Below, piece by piece: positions 8,801-21,790 of a stretch of DNA of 64,000 bases. Origin of the DNA: Limonium bicolor (taxonomy: Eukaryota; Streptophyta; Magnoliopsida; Caryophyllales; Plumbaginaceae); the NCBI GenBank assembly GCA_023374045.1, contig CM041776.1, forward strand, positions 40,306,171 to 40,370,170, given 5' to 3'. The notes beneath the pieces were generated by a model. It made no database searches, was not told the origin of the DNA, and worked only from the letters and a program-made list of their open reading frames with translations. Positions within the stretch are counted from its first letter, which is position 1. Each line of letters starts with the position of its first letter. The position numbers were made by a program, and so were the translations under genes.

Positions 8801-11800
8801 CTAGTGGTCACAAAACAGCAACTTGGGAATGTATCGGGTGAGGAGCTGGAACAACATAAGACTACCTGGCAAAGGTAACCGATAACCAACCTTTCTCCCT
8901 CAGTTCCTTGTTGTCTGTTCGAAACTTTCATACTCTAACTTCCCATCTCCTGTAATCTTCTTGCGCAACAACCCCTGGAGATGTCTCGGCGAAGTGTAAC
9001 GAAAACCCACGCCATCCCTTTTGAGACATTAACGCAAGTTAAACGCTCCTTAATTCCTTATGCCTTTGTTCCTTTCCTCTGTTTGTTGTTGCCCGAAAAT
9101 CTGTGCACAAAACTCACTAAGCCTTTCACCTTCCTCGCAAGAACCTTGCATGCAAACACACAGGTGGAATCTCTGGGAAAACCTCGAGCAAGAACCCGCT
9201 GCAGAAATCTTTCGAAAGGTATTCACAACAAACTAAAACTCTGGTTGTTCCACTTCCTTACCTTCCTTCCCTCTGTCCAGTTCTGCCCGAGAACTCTGCT
9301 TAATCTCCTATTATTCCTTTTTTTGCGTTTCGCATATGATCCTAGCTGGCGAACCAACTGGTGGGATCCCTAAAGTTGTGAACAGAGCCCTCTACGCAAC
9401 TCTTGGAGGCCAGACCGAGAAACCAGTAAGCTGACTATTTAAACTCCTTCCACCCCCTCAATTGTTTTCCGAAACACCAGTGTTAACTTCCACCTCCTTG
9501 TCTAACCTGTGCATGCATGAATTCCACGTGGAGAACCGATGCAATGTTGTGCCAAAAAGAACCCAGAAACTGATCCAAACTGCCTTGCAATCTGATCCAA
9601 GGTAAGGCAATGAATTGACATATTCCGTGTATTCTGCTCCTGTCGTTTTGTTTTAACACCACTAAAGACAACACCTAATCTGGAATCTTCTCCATGCGCA
9701 TGGCCGGTTGTGGAGCCAAGGTTCCTTAGTCCAACCACTAACCAAAACAGCAAGGAAAACCCAGCTTGAACTACTCAAGGTTGTTGACTAAACTCATAGC
9801 TATTTTGTGTTTGGAAATCTGATGTATTATGTCGATGTTGTAACCCTCAGCCCATTCTTGTTCGTGTCTGAAAATTAAACTAGAACCTGTTTGATCTGCT
9901 ATTCGTAGGTTTACCGTCAACCATGCTAACAAACAGCTAGAAAAAAACTGGTTGAGTAAAAGGATTGATAGGAGAGTCTAAGGGTGATAATCAGATCAGA
10001 GCCGAGTAGTGTATGTCCCAGTTCTGGAAAGTTTGAGTATTTAAGACGTGAGAACAATGATAGGTAAGCTGGTATAGAAATGAGGTTCAAATTTGTAGCT
10101 TATACCTCTGTGCAAACGAGTTCCAGGAACAATATTATGGTAAATTGATTGAATGATAAGCTTAAGAACTTGTTAACAATTTGGGCTAAGTGTAAATAAG
10201 CCAGGGATGTTATAGAAACCAGAAAACACATTAGGAAGTGAAAGAAGAAGTAGTATGTAGGAACGTGTTTCAGTTCTGCAACCTTTTCGGTTTCTTTTCA
10301 GTTTCTAGTTCTGTATAAGTGAGTTTTAGTAGAGTGGTCATTATGTTTTCGTGGTCCTAAATTAAAAACAAGACTTACTAGAGAACGTAACCAAGTGCGC
10401 ATATATTGGAAGGTTAGAAATCTGTGAAGCAAACTAAACTAAAGCTATATGAAGTGGGAAACAAGATGATGTGTTTTTGGTTTCCTGTAATTGGTAGCTT
10501 CCGTATAGCTGAATCATAAAAATGTTAAGAGCGTGGTAGTGGGTTGAGTTTGAAATTAAAACAATGCTCAAAGGGTGAAACCAGTTGGTATACTCATTCG
10601 GAAGCTTTGAAGTCAGTTAGCTACTCAATTAAGAAAGAAAGGAGAAATAAACATACAAACCTTCTTGCAGATTGTCGATCTCTGTTGTTCTGTACAATTA
10701 AGTTACAAGAGTTTTAACATTGTCGAACTGGCTTAATAATAAACCCAATACCTAGATAATGCATTAGGCTAGGTTGGTAAAACACTTTGGGGTGAGTTAG
10801 ACAACAGCTTGGTAACTTAAGCAGGGAGTAGGATGAAGACATGTGCACTTGTGTTTTAGTTTCTGTTGAGTTTCATTTCTGTACAGATGGGCCTATAGGT
10901 GGTGAGTGGTGCTGTATTAGGTTGGGTATGAATGTAAAGCCTTACTAATATGCCTAGAAGTGAGAGGGTACCGATTAGGCATGTGGAAAATCAATCCCGG
11001 GTGAACTAGGAATGGGAAATAACCAAATAATGAGCAGGGGGTTGTTATATTTAGTAGCCACCGTGAAACAAAGAAAACATAAGGGGGAAGTAGAATAAGG
11101 AGCGTGTCTTAGTAACCTAGAAGGTTCGAGCAGTAGAAGTTATAATTAGTAAGAAGACTTGTCACGTTTTAAATACCAAAGAATGCTCTAGAAAAAAAAC
11201 TAGTGCTAGGACTTAATAAACTAGTAAACCGGCTGTATTAGTTCCTAAGGGATTAAACTTGTTCAATATGTTAAGGGGCACTAATCAGTTTAGTAATGGG
11301 CTAGGTGGTGCCTTAAGGGAATGAGCTAGAAAATAGTCCAGGGGTACCAATAGAGCTGGGAACGGGAGATATATACAAAGCTGAGGGTGAAGTAGGTGAG
11401 CTAGGGTGGAGTTAAAGACTTACAAAGGTGCCTAAATAATGTGTTATGATAGTAAGGATGGGTGGCGCAGATCACGGGCCGATCTTGTAAATGGATGAAC
11501 TTAGAAATATTAGTAAGGTCTAGGAATGAAACAGGGAGGAATAACTAAAGAACGATACAAGTACAAACACTTGAAGTGAACTAAGCGGTTAACTAGTAGT
11601 AGTTTCTGGAAAGTTTAATGTCTACACTGTCATATATAGAATTAGGGTAACCAAGATAACCAAGGTTGCAACTTGGCATTGGGGGCGTTAAGTGATAGTG
11701 CCAAAGCCTTGGTATTGTTAGAGGTAAGGTAAAGAACATGGGGGTCTAGTTATAATGAGATAAGTATGGTCCTATGATTTCAAAGTAGGTTAACCCCAGA

Positions 11801-13830
11801 CAACCAGTGGTCGTAGACCTAGAGGTATCACTAGTCATGGAGGATCAAATGGTAATTAAGTCTAGTCCTACCAACCCCGTAACTATAACTGTGTGAAACC
11901 TCGAATTTTTAGCACGGCATTACCTGGCTTGAAACGGTGAGTCCGAATCAAACAAAATGAAATAGGACCAACAATGCGAGTTGTAATATCTGAGTCTAAG
12001 TCAACTGTTATAGGTAGTGCTACGAACAACAACTCATGATCGAACGGTCTAACCCGCCGCATAACAATTACAGGAGTGAGTCACACCGGCAGTGGGGAAC
12101 AATAGTGCAAGTATCCGTGACAACTGTTATAAGGTATGGACAAGTGTGGTTCGTAGGTTGCCGTGTTACACGGCTTGTGTGCTGTGTGCTTTGTTTGACT
12201 ATGACCATAAGACTAAAGCATGAAAATTGGATTCCTTGTTGTGACATGCTTAAATGCTTGTTAAATATCATTGTTGCATTTTACTTGCGCGCACACAGTA
12301 GTTTAGTCCCTTTCTCATTTATGGAGCTTTGAGATGAAGCTTGACGAACTACGTAAACAAACCAAAAGAACTACACAATGAGAAAACTCCTCTCTAACTA
12401 TAGAGGACTCCTAAGGTCACCCACTATGGTGTCAAGATATTTATGATAAGTGAATACCCTATTGAGGACTACTATCGACACCCACAATGGTGTCGAGCTG
12501 ACAAAAAAAATAAAATAAATAAATATATAATGTAAGTACCAGCTGATGGATCATATGGATAATCCGGAAAAGAATTCTCGGGCCGCGCGGTTTGGACGCT
12601 CGGGAGTTGGTATCTGCATCAGATCCTTCGACCGACTATTGTTATTATTGTGGAGTGCTTCTTGGGGTCGAGAGATGACCCCTCTGTCTCGACGTATGAC
12701 GCCGGGACTGGAGGATTAGCGAGCACACCCTGCGGTCTAGAGATGACCCCTCTTTCTCGACATATGACGTCGGGAATGGAGGAGTGGCTATGGAGAAGAC
12801 GTACTCCAAATTGTGGTAATAAGAGAATTCACAAATAATCCTTAAAGAAACAAGGAGTGATTAGCACCTACATAATAGAGACTCGGGGTCTAACCTATAT
12901 CCCCTGACTTGGTGCCAGAGAATAAAGGAAAACATGTGTAATGATACAAAGCAAATAAGAAAATTCACAAATGTGATTCTTTAAGAAACAAGAGCTGAAT
13001 AGCACCTACATAATAAAGTCTCGGGTCTAACCTATAACACTTGACTCGGTGCAAGAAAAGGAAGGTAAACTTGTGTAATGAGAACAAGAAAACAATACGT
13101 AACCTCTTGAATGATCCCATAGTGAGGATCATCGGTATAAGGTACCCACACACACGTCTTATGAATTACTTGATTGTTGTTGCTACATTAACAGCTTATT
13201 GTGCTGGATGGCGAGTTTGACGTTGCTATGCTACTTGCAAGTTGTGCTTGGTTTGCTTGTTAATCTTGATATGCTACCTTCAAGTGTGTATGATATAATG
13301 ATGTGTTGTGGTGTGCTATACTGCTTTATTATAGCATGTAAATTGAATTAATAATGTTCGACCAAGTATCGTGTGGCCCAGCAACATACGGGCTACACAC
13401 GTTCATACTCATCGTTTGCTGAGTCCTTTACACCCAATTTTTTTCAGGTATGGTGCATGACGATAACGGAGCGTAGGCGGGATGGCTACCATGGGGGGGT
13501 AGTACATCAGGGCATAACTTTGAATTGTGTAGTATGTTTAGTGTATGGGTTGTTACTAAACCCGAGATGAAATTCTCAGATTATGATTTGGTATCTTTAT
13601 TGTAGACACTCGGTATCTGGGAATTGTGCTTTATGTTGTATATGAGTTTTGATAGAGGGTTGTTCCCTGTCATGCAGACTGTAACTTGGTGTTGGTAGTA
13701 TGGTTATGTCAACCACGTGGGTGGTTGGCGTCTGTGACACCGGATGGAGTTTATACCGCTGCGTAGTTAACCGTGATGTTGTTTAGGCGTGACGTTTGTA
13801 TTACTGGATGTTTTATTCGGGGGTGTTACC
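8801..13830 (+). repeat. 5' LTR of element X (LARD-like), left about 0.9 kb outside the window
   Basis: It is collinear with 44950-48468 plus 54007-55551. It ends GGGGGTGTTAC and is followed after five bases by an initiator-Met-type primer site, which makes it the 5' LTR of a plus-strand element. In the first 320 bp I counted about 11 differences from the 3' LTR. The first 885 bp, present in the 3' copy as 44065-44949, are missing because element 1 is inserted at the CTAGT at 8801. Short frames such as 8981-9373 recur in the other LTR and are not genes. Confidence 0.85.
12660..13070. repeat. Two tandem duplications inside the X LTR
   Basis: An imperfect duplication of about 65 bp has the core AGATGACCCCTCTNTCTCGA followed by CGTATGACGCCGGGA (near 12670 and 12737). 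A second of about 125 bp starts with AATTCACAAAT and contains AGCACCTACATAATA and TCGGGGTCTAACCTATA (near 12825 and 12960). Both recur in the 3' LTR at about 54375-54770. Confidence 0.7.
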
Positions 13831-16388
13831 GAAAGTGGTATCAGAGCGTAGTTACGCTCTGATGACTGGAACAAAGAAGTACCGAGTATAGGAAAACCTG
13901 AATTTGGAGAAACGGGGTTAAGGTTAGTATGTGAGGCTCGTTAGTTAGAGTTCTTCCCCAGTAATTTCTGGGTACCAACAGACACCTAAACCCAACCTCC
14001 ACGACCCTAATTTTCTTTAAAATTCAGAGAAAGACACCAGAGAGGTAGGAGGTCTCCTCATACTCGGGAAAACCCGATCTGGCAATTACGTAATGTCATA
14101 CAATCAACCCGTGGAGAAAAGACTATATTATACAATAGACGTTGTCAAAAGGATAATACCCGTAGAGGGACCAATTTTAGCGGCAGCTTGGGTTGACATG
14201 CTTAGCAGTCGATGATGAGACCCTACCTCACAAGCAAAGAGGACTGAAATACCCTAAAATTATGAATGAATAAACTTAAATAGGTAATAATTAAGCCAAG
14301 ATCGGGATTGAGATAAATTCTGCAATTCGAACACTTGAGAGGGTAATCTAAGAAACCTCTCGTAAAACAATGAAAACAGAAAATTATTCGAGACGTAATT
14401 ACGCCAAAAAAAAAAATTGTACGATCTATAACGCTGAATAAAGCATGACATAATTTTATACACTAAAATCTAATATTTCCGGATTCCACAAATTCCCTGC
14501 TCCTGTTCCATTCACCCCCATTCTCTGCATTATCTGAACGACACAACGCCTCAACTGGCGATCGGTATGCATCGTCACCTCCTCCTTTCTCCATCTTTAT
14601 ATTCAATTATTCTTCTACATTTCTCCATCTCAAACAAATGAAACCGGTGACCATTACTGGGTTTCTCTCCTGCTTCCATCACCGGTGAATAAGGAACATA
14701 TATCAATGCGTATCAACGTCTCCTTCATACTCATCTGGTTCGAGTTGTTTTATCCCTTTGGAACCCAGCAATTGTCTCACTAAGGACAAACGGTTGCTTG
14801 TCATTCCTCTGATGTACGATAATGTACCATCACACCATTTAAAAGACAAACAAGTTTCAGTTCACACATATACATGTGCGAATCAAAGTCTAGAAGTACG
14901 TACAACATCTAAACAGCTATCCTCAAACATTATTTGTAATTTCATGGAATCAAAAATGCGCTAGTATAAGGATCATAAACAGATCCCTCAAATATTTAAC
15001 GAGTATCATGATCACGAAGATCAAATAAGGGAAGAATTGCACAACAAAAAGTTAAGTTTCAATCATGGATAAACACATTCCAACAGAGGAATTGTTGGGA
15101 TGCCAGCAAACAATTTCACCGATGGCTGAAAAATCCGGTTATAATAAATAAACCCTTTACACCATTGGTTATATCTCACTATGCCTATGAAAGAACTGAT
15201 ACGAAGCATCACTGATTAACACAGTGAAAACATGAAATTGAAAACTCTAGTTCCAATAATCGGTAACTCACAAGATATGCCTACTAAAGAACGCTTGGGT
15301 CCATATTTGTCTGAGCTTTAACTGAGTATTCAAGACATGCATAAAATGTGTCCCGGGAGACTTATATAAAACAGACTTACAACATAATACACTTGTAAAT
15401 CTAAAAACGGTTCAATGCAAGATCGTTCAACGAGTATTGGTCTAAGCTTTACTATAACCCCAACTAAGGTCGTCACAATGTTTCTGAATAATAACCTCAC
15501 TCACAACTGCAACAAATGTAAATATCTAAAACGCCGCTACATTCAAGGACAAATGTTTCTAAATAGATTCTGAAGAGCGGCCTCACTAATGTAGGAGAAG
15601 CTATGATAGTCACAATTATACTCAAAAGACTAAGGTGGAACGTCTGGTAAGACTAATGGACCTTTAACCAAAGGCAACAACATCGAGTAAAATATAAATA
15701 GATAAACAAGAGGAACTCTAAACAGGATTTATCAAATCATATATATACCAATGTACATACATACATACCAGAAAAGACAAGATACCAATAAAACCCATGG
15801 AGTAAATAGAGTTCAAATAAAGATGGTCAACGATCAAAAATAAATACTGAAACCTCAGTGGTGATAAATCCGGAGTACCCACCACTCGTTGAGTAGACCA
15901 GGAAAACAAAAAAGCTAGACTATTCCAAGTAAGAGGAGCACACAAAGAATAGTAATCAGAAAGTAACAAAGGACTACGAGACCCAGAAAAGATGAACTTA
16001 GAAAACAAAATAACGTGTCAGTCAGATAGAAGTGAGAAGAAAAATCAGACAAATATTTATGAGAAGGAAAATATCAGGAGAAAATCAAATATTTATGAAT
16101 AATTGGGCATTGAAATTTGGAAATTTCAAATAAGATTAACGACTTAATGGAGGAATTAATTAATGGACTAAGATAGGTGAGGAATCATGTTGTAAGTTCA
16201 GATATTAATCTGCAAGTGATGAGGAAATAGTAATAACATGGGAGTTTGGAAATATACAACTGTATACCCAATTGACTAACACAAAAATTTATGAGACCAC
16301 AGGTATATAGGAAACAAACATGAACATACCTACATATGGTACGAGGATTAGGAAGTGAAGAGCTGGTAATACCAGGAGGATATAAATG
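13831..16388 (+). other. Internal region of element X, 5' part, non-coding
   Basis: 2.5 kb directly after the primer site without any gag domain or frame above 100 residues. It is AT-rich and purine-rich from about 14900 on. In an autonomous Tekay/Del element gag would occupy this place, so its absence supports a LARD-type non-autonomous element. The sequence ends at the gap. Confidence 0.6.
13836..13847 (+). other. Primer binding site of element X
   Basis: TGGTATCAGAGC is the standard primer site complementary to the 3' end of initiator Met tRNA. It lies five bases after the LTR end. It fixes the plus orientation of X. Confidence 0.85.
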
Positions 16389-16888
16389 NNNNNNNNNNNN
16401 NNNNNNNNNNNNNNNNNNNNNNNNNNNNNNNNNNNNNNNNNNNNNNNNNNNNNNNNNNNNNNNNNNNNNNNNNNNNNNNNNNNNNNNNNNNNNNNNNNNN
16501 NNNNNNNNNNNNNNNNNNNNNNNNNNNNNNNNNNNNNNNNNNNNNNNNNNNNNNNNNNNNNNNNNNNNNNNNNNNNNNNNNNNNNNNNNNNNNNNNNNNN
16601 NNNNNNNNNNNNNNNNNNNNNNNNNNNNNNNNNNNNNNNNNNNNNNNNNNNNNNNNNNNNNNNNNNNNNNNNNNNNNNNNNNNNNNNNNNNNNNNNNNNN
16701 NNNNNNNNNNNNNNNNNNNNNNNNNNNNNNNNNNNNNNNNNNNNNNNNNNNNNNNNNNNNNNNNNNNNNNNNNNNNNNNNNNNNNNNNNNNNNNNNNNNN
16801 NNNNNNNNNNNNNNNNNNNNNNNNNNNNNNNNNNNNNNNNNNNNNNNNNNNNNNNNNNNNNNNNNNNNNNNNNNNNNNNNNNNNNNNN
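16389..16888. other. Assembly gap of exactly 500 N
   Basis: 500 N is a placeholder length. The sequence to its left is X internal and that to its right is an Athila-like reverse transcriptase, with no LTR or target site between, so this join is doubtful. Confidence 0.98.
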
Positions 16889-17263
16889 GTACCGTAAGGA
16901 CAAGTGAAGGTTGTCTTGTCCTGGTCCTCTGGTGCGATTGGAATTTGGAAATACCCTGAGAACCCATCTAAAAAGCAGTAGTACTTTGCCCTGCTAGTCG
17001 TTCCAACATCTGATCGATAAAGGGGAGAGGGAAATGATCCTTCCTGGTCGCCAAGTTTAAGCGCCTGTAGTCGATACACATGCGCCAACCTGTGATCTTT
17101 CTTTGAGGGATAGCCTCTCCCTTATCATTAATAACAGCTTCGATGCCCCCCTTCTTTGGGACAACTTGAACAGGACTGACCCATGGACTGTCAGAAATTG
17201 GATAATGATGTTCGCGTCAAGGAGTTTCAGAACCTCCTTTCGAACTACCTCCTTAGGTTAGGG
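16889..17263 (-). pseudogene. Reverse transcriptase start of the Athila-like element, cut by the gap
   Basis: 17088-16891 reads [20 protein letters not shown] and FTCPYG, the conserved fingers/palm stretch of Ty3/gypsy reverse transcriptase that carries the first catalytic Asp. The preceding RMCIDYRRL and [13 protein letters not shown] segments are recognisable in another frame at about 17100-17010, so at least one frameshift is present. The YVDD region and RNase H are not in the window. Confidence 0.7.
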
Positions 17264-18175
17264 TTAGCCGCGTTGGGGTTGCCTGATAGACTTGTAGTTT
17301 TCCTCCATATAGATGTGGTGCGTGCAATAGGAGGGGTCAATTCCTTTTATATCAGCAATAGTCCACCCGATCGTTGTTCTGTGTTTCTTCAATACCTCGA
17401 GTAGCCTTGTTTCCTCTCCGGAATTCAGAGAAGAGGAAATAATGACAGGCAAATGGTTATGTTCAGCTAAGAAGGCATACTTGAGTTTAGAAGGTAGCTC
17501 TTTAAGCTCGAGCTCTGGTGGTTGTTCTATTGATGGAATTGATTTTTGAGGTTTCCTGTCGAGTTCTTCGATTGGTGGCCGGTAGGTTTGATAACCAGTT
17601 TTTCCTTTTTCTACATGCGCCAGCATGGCGTTGACTTCCGGATCCTCTATCTCTTCTTCTAGAGAAGTAAGTAATACTTGCTCTAGTGGTTCAGTTTCAG
17701 CTTTCGGGACGGAGGATAGGGAATACATGTCCTCATCTGTAGAAAAATCGCCTTCCTCTTCCTCATCATCTGTTAATCCCACTGTCTTGGCATGAGGAGA
17801 CAAGTTAGAACTCTTCTTCATCATTTTCTGCATGTCGAATTCGATTGTTTCGTCCTCGTACCGCAGAGTGATTTTCCCATCATGGACGTCAATGATGGCT
17901 TTGGCAGTACTCAGAAACGGTCGACCTAGAATTAAAGGAACCTCAACATCGTCATCCATTTCTAGAATGATGAAGTCAGCTGGAAAGATAAAGCGAGACA
18001 CTCCAACTACCAGATCCCGGACTATGCCCATGGGCTTGATCTCTGATCTGTCTGCTAGTTGGAGTTTGAAAGGAACCGGTTGCATTTCTCCTCCTTTACT
18101 TTCAAGAAGGTGGCGTGGCATGATATTAATGCTGGCTCCAGGTCGCATAACCGCTTCCACAGTCCACCCCACCAA
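17264..18175 (-). pseudogene. Athila-type protease and start of reverse transcriptase
   Basis: A 303-residue frame. Residues 10-110 are the retroviral-type aspartic protease of Athila/Tat elements: GASINIMPRHLLE, KLQLADRSEIKPMGIVRDLV, FIFPADFIILEMDDDVEVPL and LILGRPFLSTAKAIIDVHDG (flap and ILGRPFL motif). The active-site position normally D-L/S-G-A reads RPGA, so the catalytic Asp is absent. Residues 115-230 form an acidic linker. Residues 275-303 (TTIGWTIADIKGIDPSYCTH) are the standard start of the plant gypsy reverse transcriptase. The frame then stops, and the next RT block continues in a different frame. The product would act in virus-like particle maturation if functional. Confidence 0.75.
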
Positions 18176-18187
18176 TAAAACACGGGA

Positions 18188-20099
18188 TTACGGGATTTCC
18201 CGGATCTTGTTTGGGGAGGGAGTGCTCGAAGAAGGGCTGCAGAGCATTCTTCGTGAGGTGCACTGTTTCTTTCCCAGGTTTCTTCTTTTCTTTGTCAAGA
18301 GATCCTTTAGAAATTTGGCGTAATTAGGCATCTCTTGCAAAGCATCAAGTATAGGTATGTCGAGAGTCAGTTTCTTGAAAATGCTCAAGAATTTGGAGAA
18401 CTGCTCATCTAGGTGTTTCTTTTTCATCCTGTTGGGAAATGGGAGTTCACTGTTTCTATGAGTGGAAGTTGGGATGTCGATTGTAACTCGAGATGGAGGT
18501 GGAGTTGCAGGAGTAGGAACTTGGATTTCTGAGGGAGGTGAAGCTGGTTTGGTAGTTTCTTCAACATTGATATAGGCCTCTTCATGATTTTCTTTTTCTT
18601 TTCCTTTTCTGGTGGCAAGTTCCCTTCCACTCCTTAAGGAGACTGCACACAAGTTTGTTGATTGGAATGTGCTGTCGTCTATAAGGATTGAATTCGCTTG
18701 TTCCTTTGGATTGGGGTTAGTCTGTGAAGGGAATTGACCAGGTGGCCTTTGTTGAGTGAGTAACTGTTGAATCTGAGATTGCAAGGCTTTTTGGTCTTTG
18801 CGCAGAGCTGCGACCTCTTCTTGCGTATCTCGGGATTTACCCATCATCGCCTTAAACATCTCTTGCATTTGAGACATATCAGACTCAGGATTCGAAGGAG
18901 GTTGAGTCGGTCGACTCGATGAAGCTTCATTGCCATAAGGCTGTTGTTGATATTGCCTTTGGCCTCCTTGGAAATTGGACTGAGGTCTGTAATTTTGAGA
19001 TGGTTGAAGGGTATGTGGGTTTTGGATATTTTCTGTGTTTGAGTAGCGAAGGTTGGATTGCATGTTACGTTGCCAAGGTTGTCTGTACCCTTGATTGTTG
19101 GTGATGTAGTTTGCCTCCTCTGCTGCTTTTAATTCTTGTAGCTGGGGGCATTGTTCGTAGTCATGAGGCCCACCACATTGTGTACAAGAAATAACAGGAG
19201 ATGATTGGGACAGAGGTGCATAGCCTGGAGGGGTTGTAGATGATCGGGAAATCATCGACTTAGCTTGCTGGGGGTAGGAATTCATAGCCATCTGCTCAAC
19301 CACTTTTTGCAGAGTACTGACTTTTGTTGCCTGCTGAGCATTGCTCTCCATGAGTTGCTCATGGCTTTTCATCAGTTGGTCGAACTTGTTATCACTTTCC
19401 CCAACATGGTATAAACCTGGAGTACCGCTCCTTGATCCACCGGAGGCCCAGTCTCTGATTTCTTCACAGAGAGACTCCATGCTATTCAGGAATTGTGCTC
19501 CTGGCTTTTTCAGAATATCGGCCCCTAAGGAGGATAATACCATTGTTCTGCACGGACCGATCAAGCCTTTGTAGAACAATTGTGATACTTGTTCTTTCGT
19601 CAGACCATGGTGAGGACAAGTAAGTAGTAACCTTTGAAACGATCCCAAGTTTCACAAATATTTCCGACCCAGGTTGCTTGAAATTATAGATTTCAGCAAT
19701 CATCTCCAATGTTCGGCTCGGGGGTAGGAATTTGTCGTAGAACTTGGTGGCCATGTCGTCCCAGGTACCGATGGTACTTGGTGTCAGGCTATGATACCAC
19801 TTGCTCGCACTTCCCGTCAGGCTGTGAGGGAATAATGACAATCTTGCGTACTGAAGTACTGCGTCGGTCGCAGTAAGACTGTTGGCATGTTGCAAGAATT
19901 TTGTAACATGTAACAGGGCTTCGACTGGTGGTGCCATCAAACATGCCCAACTCTTCACACATCTGATTTGATGATATGGCTTCAGCTTCTGCCACTCATC
20001 GTATTCGGATGGGCTAAGGTGAGGAAGGATGATAGCAGGCTGTTGTCCTTGGTTAGACGGCCTGTTGATATTTCGAACTGTCGCTGGTGTAGATGCCAT
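18188..20099 (-). pseudogene. Gag polyprotein part of the Athila-like element, frameshifted
   Basis: The N-terminal part (20099-19482) holds PAIILPHLSPSEYDEWQKLK and then the retrotransposon gag domain: RLSLFPHSLTGSASKWYHSL, WDDMATKFYDKFLPP. The frame shifts near 19640, and the domain continues in 19648-18188 with LLLTCPHHGLTKEQVSQLFY. A CCHC-type knuckle, CTQCGGPHDYEQC, lies at about 19185-19147, followed by a Gln/Pro-rich stretch and a basic C-terminus. There is another frame break near 19990-19920, where MCEELGMFDGTTS is read in the third frame. Gag forms the particle and binds genomic RNA. The minus-strand frame beginning at 20263 may supply an earlier start but has no known domain. Confidence 0.75.
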
Positions 20100-20263
20100 G
20101 TCAGTTCCGGGTCAGATTTTATCACTGTGGTGGTAATGTATTGTTGAGTTCGTTCTGCCTTAGTGCGCAGAAAGGTTCTCTCGATCTCTGGATTGTAACC
20201 AACCGTGTGATTATTAATATTTTCTGGGAGCTGTTGACCTGGTAAAAGGCATTCACCACTCAA

Positions 20264-20658
20264 AACAGAGAGAACTGGAACTGGTTATGTGTTAGAAAAA
20301 ATAAAATGTTAGGAATTAGTTGACAGAAATTTAAGTTAGTAGTTAGAGACAATGGAAAGAAATGACAGAAAATTGAAATGACAATGGAAAGAAATGACAA
20401 TGGAACGAAATGACAGGAAATTTGAAGTTAGTAGTTAGAGACAATGGAAATAAATGTTAAGGACAATGGAAATTAAATGTTAAGGACAATGGAAATTAAA
20501 TGACAATAATAAAAGAGTTAGTAATTAGATGTCAGAAGTCAGAAGTCCGAAGTCCAAAGTTAGATGTCCATAATTAGATTAACAACAAATAATATTAACA
20601 GATTATTATAATATAACAGTGTGAATTAACCGGGGCTTAGGGACTAGAATAAATCAAG
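20264..20658 (-). repeat. Leader of the Athila-like element with degenerate tandem repeats
   Basis: ACAATGGAAAGAAATGACA and TTAGTAGTTAGAGACAATGG words are iterated at about 20330-20510, followed by AAGTCAGAAGTCCGAAGTC. It lies between the primer site and gag, has no coding content, and may include the packaging region. Confidence 0.65.
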
Positions 20659-20676
20659 TCCCCGGCAACGGCGCCA
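20659..20676 (-). other. Primer binding site, tRNA-Asp type
   Basis: On the minus strand TGGCGCCGTTGCCGGGGA is the complement of the 3' end of plant tRNA-Asp. It lies three bases after the LTR end. This primer is characteristic of Athila-type elements. Confidence 0.9.
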
Positions 20677-21571
20677 TTTTGCAGACGTGTATCGTGAGTG
20701 GTTAAACTGGTGTAAAATTAAAAGAAAAGAAATTAAAACTCAAATTAAACGTCGGGCTGCAAACAAATCCCGGTCGTGGTAGTATAGAAAAGTGTAAGCG
20801 ACCGGATTATCGAACCGTGGGACTTATAGTGAAATAAGTAGTACCTAAGCGTGTCACAAGAGGGGGGATTAATTGACTTGTTTCTGAAAAGTAAATAACA
20901 GATTAATTTAGTGAATGAAGATGAATTAAACGGAACTTCGGGTTCAGGTTAATATGATTATTAATTGTGTATCTCTACCGGTTTAATAAAATATTGGCAA
21001 GATTCCTGTTATTTTCTTAAGGTCCGATGAAAACTCATAAGAACTCGTTTACCTGTAATGCAAGGTCCGATGAAAACTCAAGCAAAAAGCGTGTAAACGG
21101 CAGAGGAGTGTGAGGAATTTTATTCTTGCAACATGTATTAACTTAAACGATGAAAATAAGTTCTTACAGTTTTACGGCTTAATTAACCCATCTGTTTCTA
21201 ACCGATGAAATTAAAAACAGACTTAGTAAGGCTTTTTAATAAATCGATGAAATTTATTAAAAAGGGAGAGAAACAAAACTTTAATCGTAACAAACTGAAT
21301 TTATTTTAACCGGTAGTAGAAATATATTACACAGCTAACAAACCATAATTAAAACCCTCACCCGGAGTAAATCCTCCTTAGCCTGACATATTAACTGGTA
21401 ATAAGTCAGACAGAGGTTGGACGTAATAACAATATGAGATGCGTGGATGGTGAATGGAGAAAATGAAGGGGAAGAAGAGTGGGAGCATACGTAGGATTTT
21501 TGTAAGTGAAATGAGAGATTTTGAGTGTTGAGTTTGGGGGTAGAACGTATGTATTTGTTGAAGGTAGCAGT

Positions 21572-21580
21572 GTTTTTATA
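21572..21580 (-). promoter_or_regulatory. Probable LTR TATA box
   Basis: On the minus strand TATAAAAAC lies about 700 bp into the LTR. It is the only clear TATA-like site in that part. Confidence 0.45.
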
Positions 21581-21790
21581 GAAGAGGGAAGAAGAAGAAG
21601 ACTGCAGTGGAAGAGCATTGAATGCTCATTAATTGCAGGGGACAAACTGAAGACGTGTGAGAGAATTAAGATAGGTGGTGCGGAGTAGATGGATAACTTG
21701 CAGAAGTAAGTCGACGGGCGAAGAAGCAAGTCGACAGGCGAAGAAGGAAGTCGAGGGGCGAAGAAGAAAACTGGCGCGCTGAATTTTAGT

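Noticed and set aside
8981..9373. 130-residue plus-strand frame in the X 5' LTR, with a twin at 45131-45457
   Set aside because: The twin exists because both lie in LTRs of one element. Changes between the twins are not restricted to silent sites, one frame is shorter, and no domain is recognisable.
16185..17088. Long frames running through the N gap
   Set aside because: Artefacts of unknown bases being read as open.
17832..18323. 163-residue plus-strand frame
   Set aside because: Antisense to the protease and gag end of the Athila-like element.
20659..20676. tRNA-Asp gene fragment
   Set aside because: Only 18 bases complementary to the tRNA 3' end are present, at exactly the primer-site position next to an LTR. 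There is no tRNA body.
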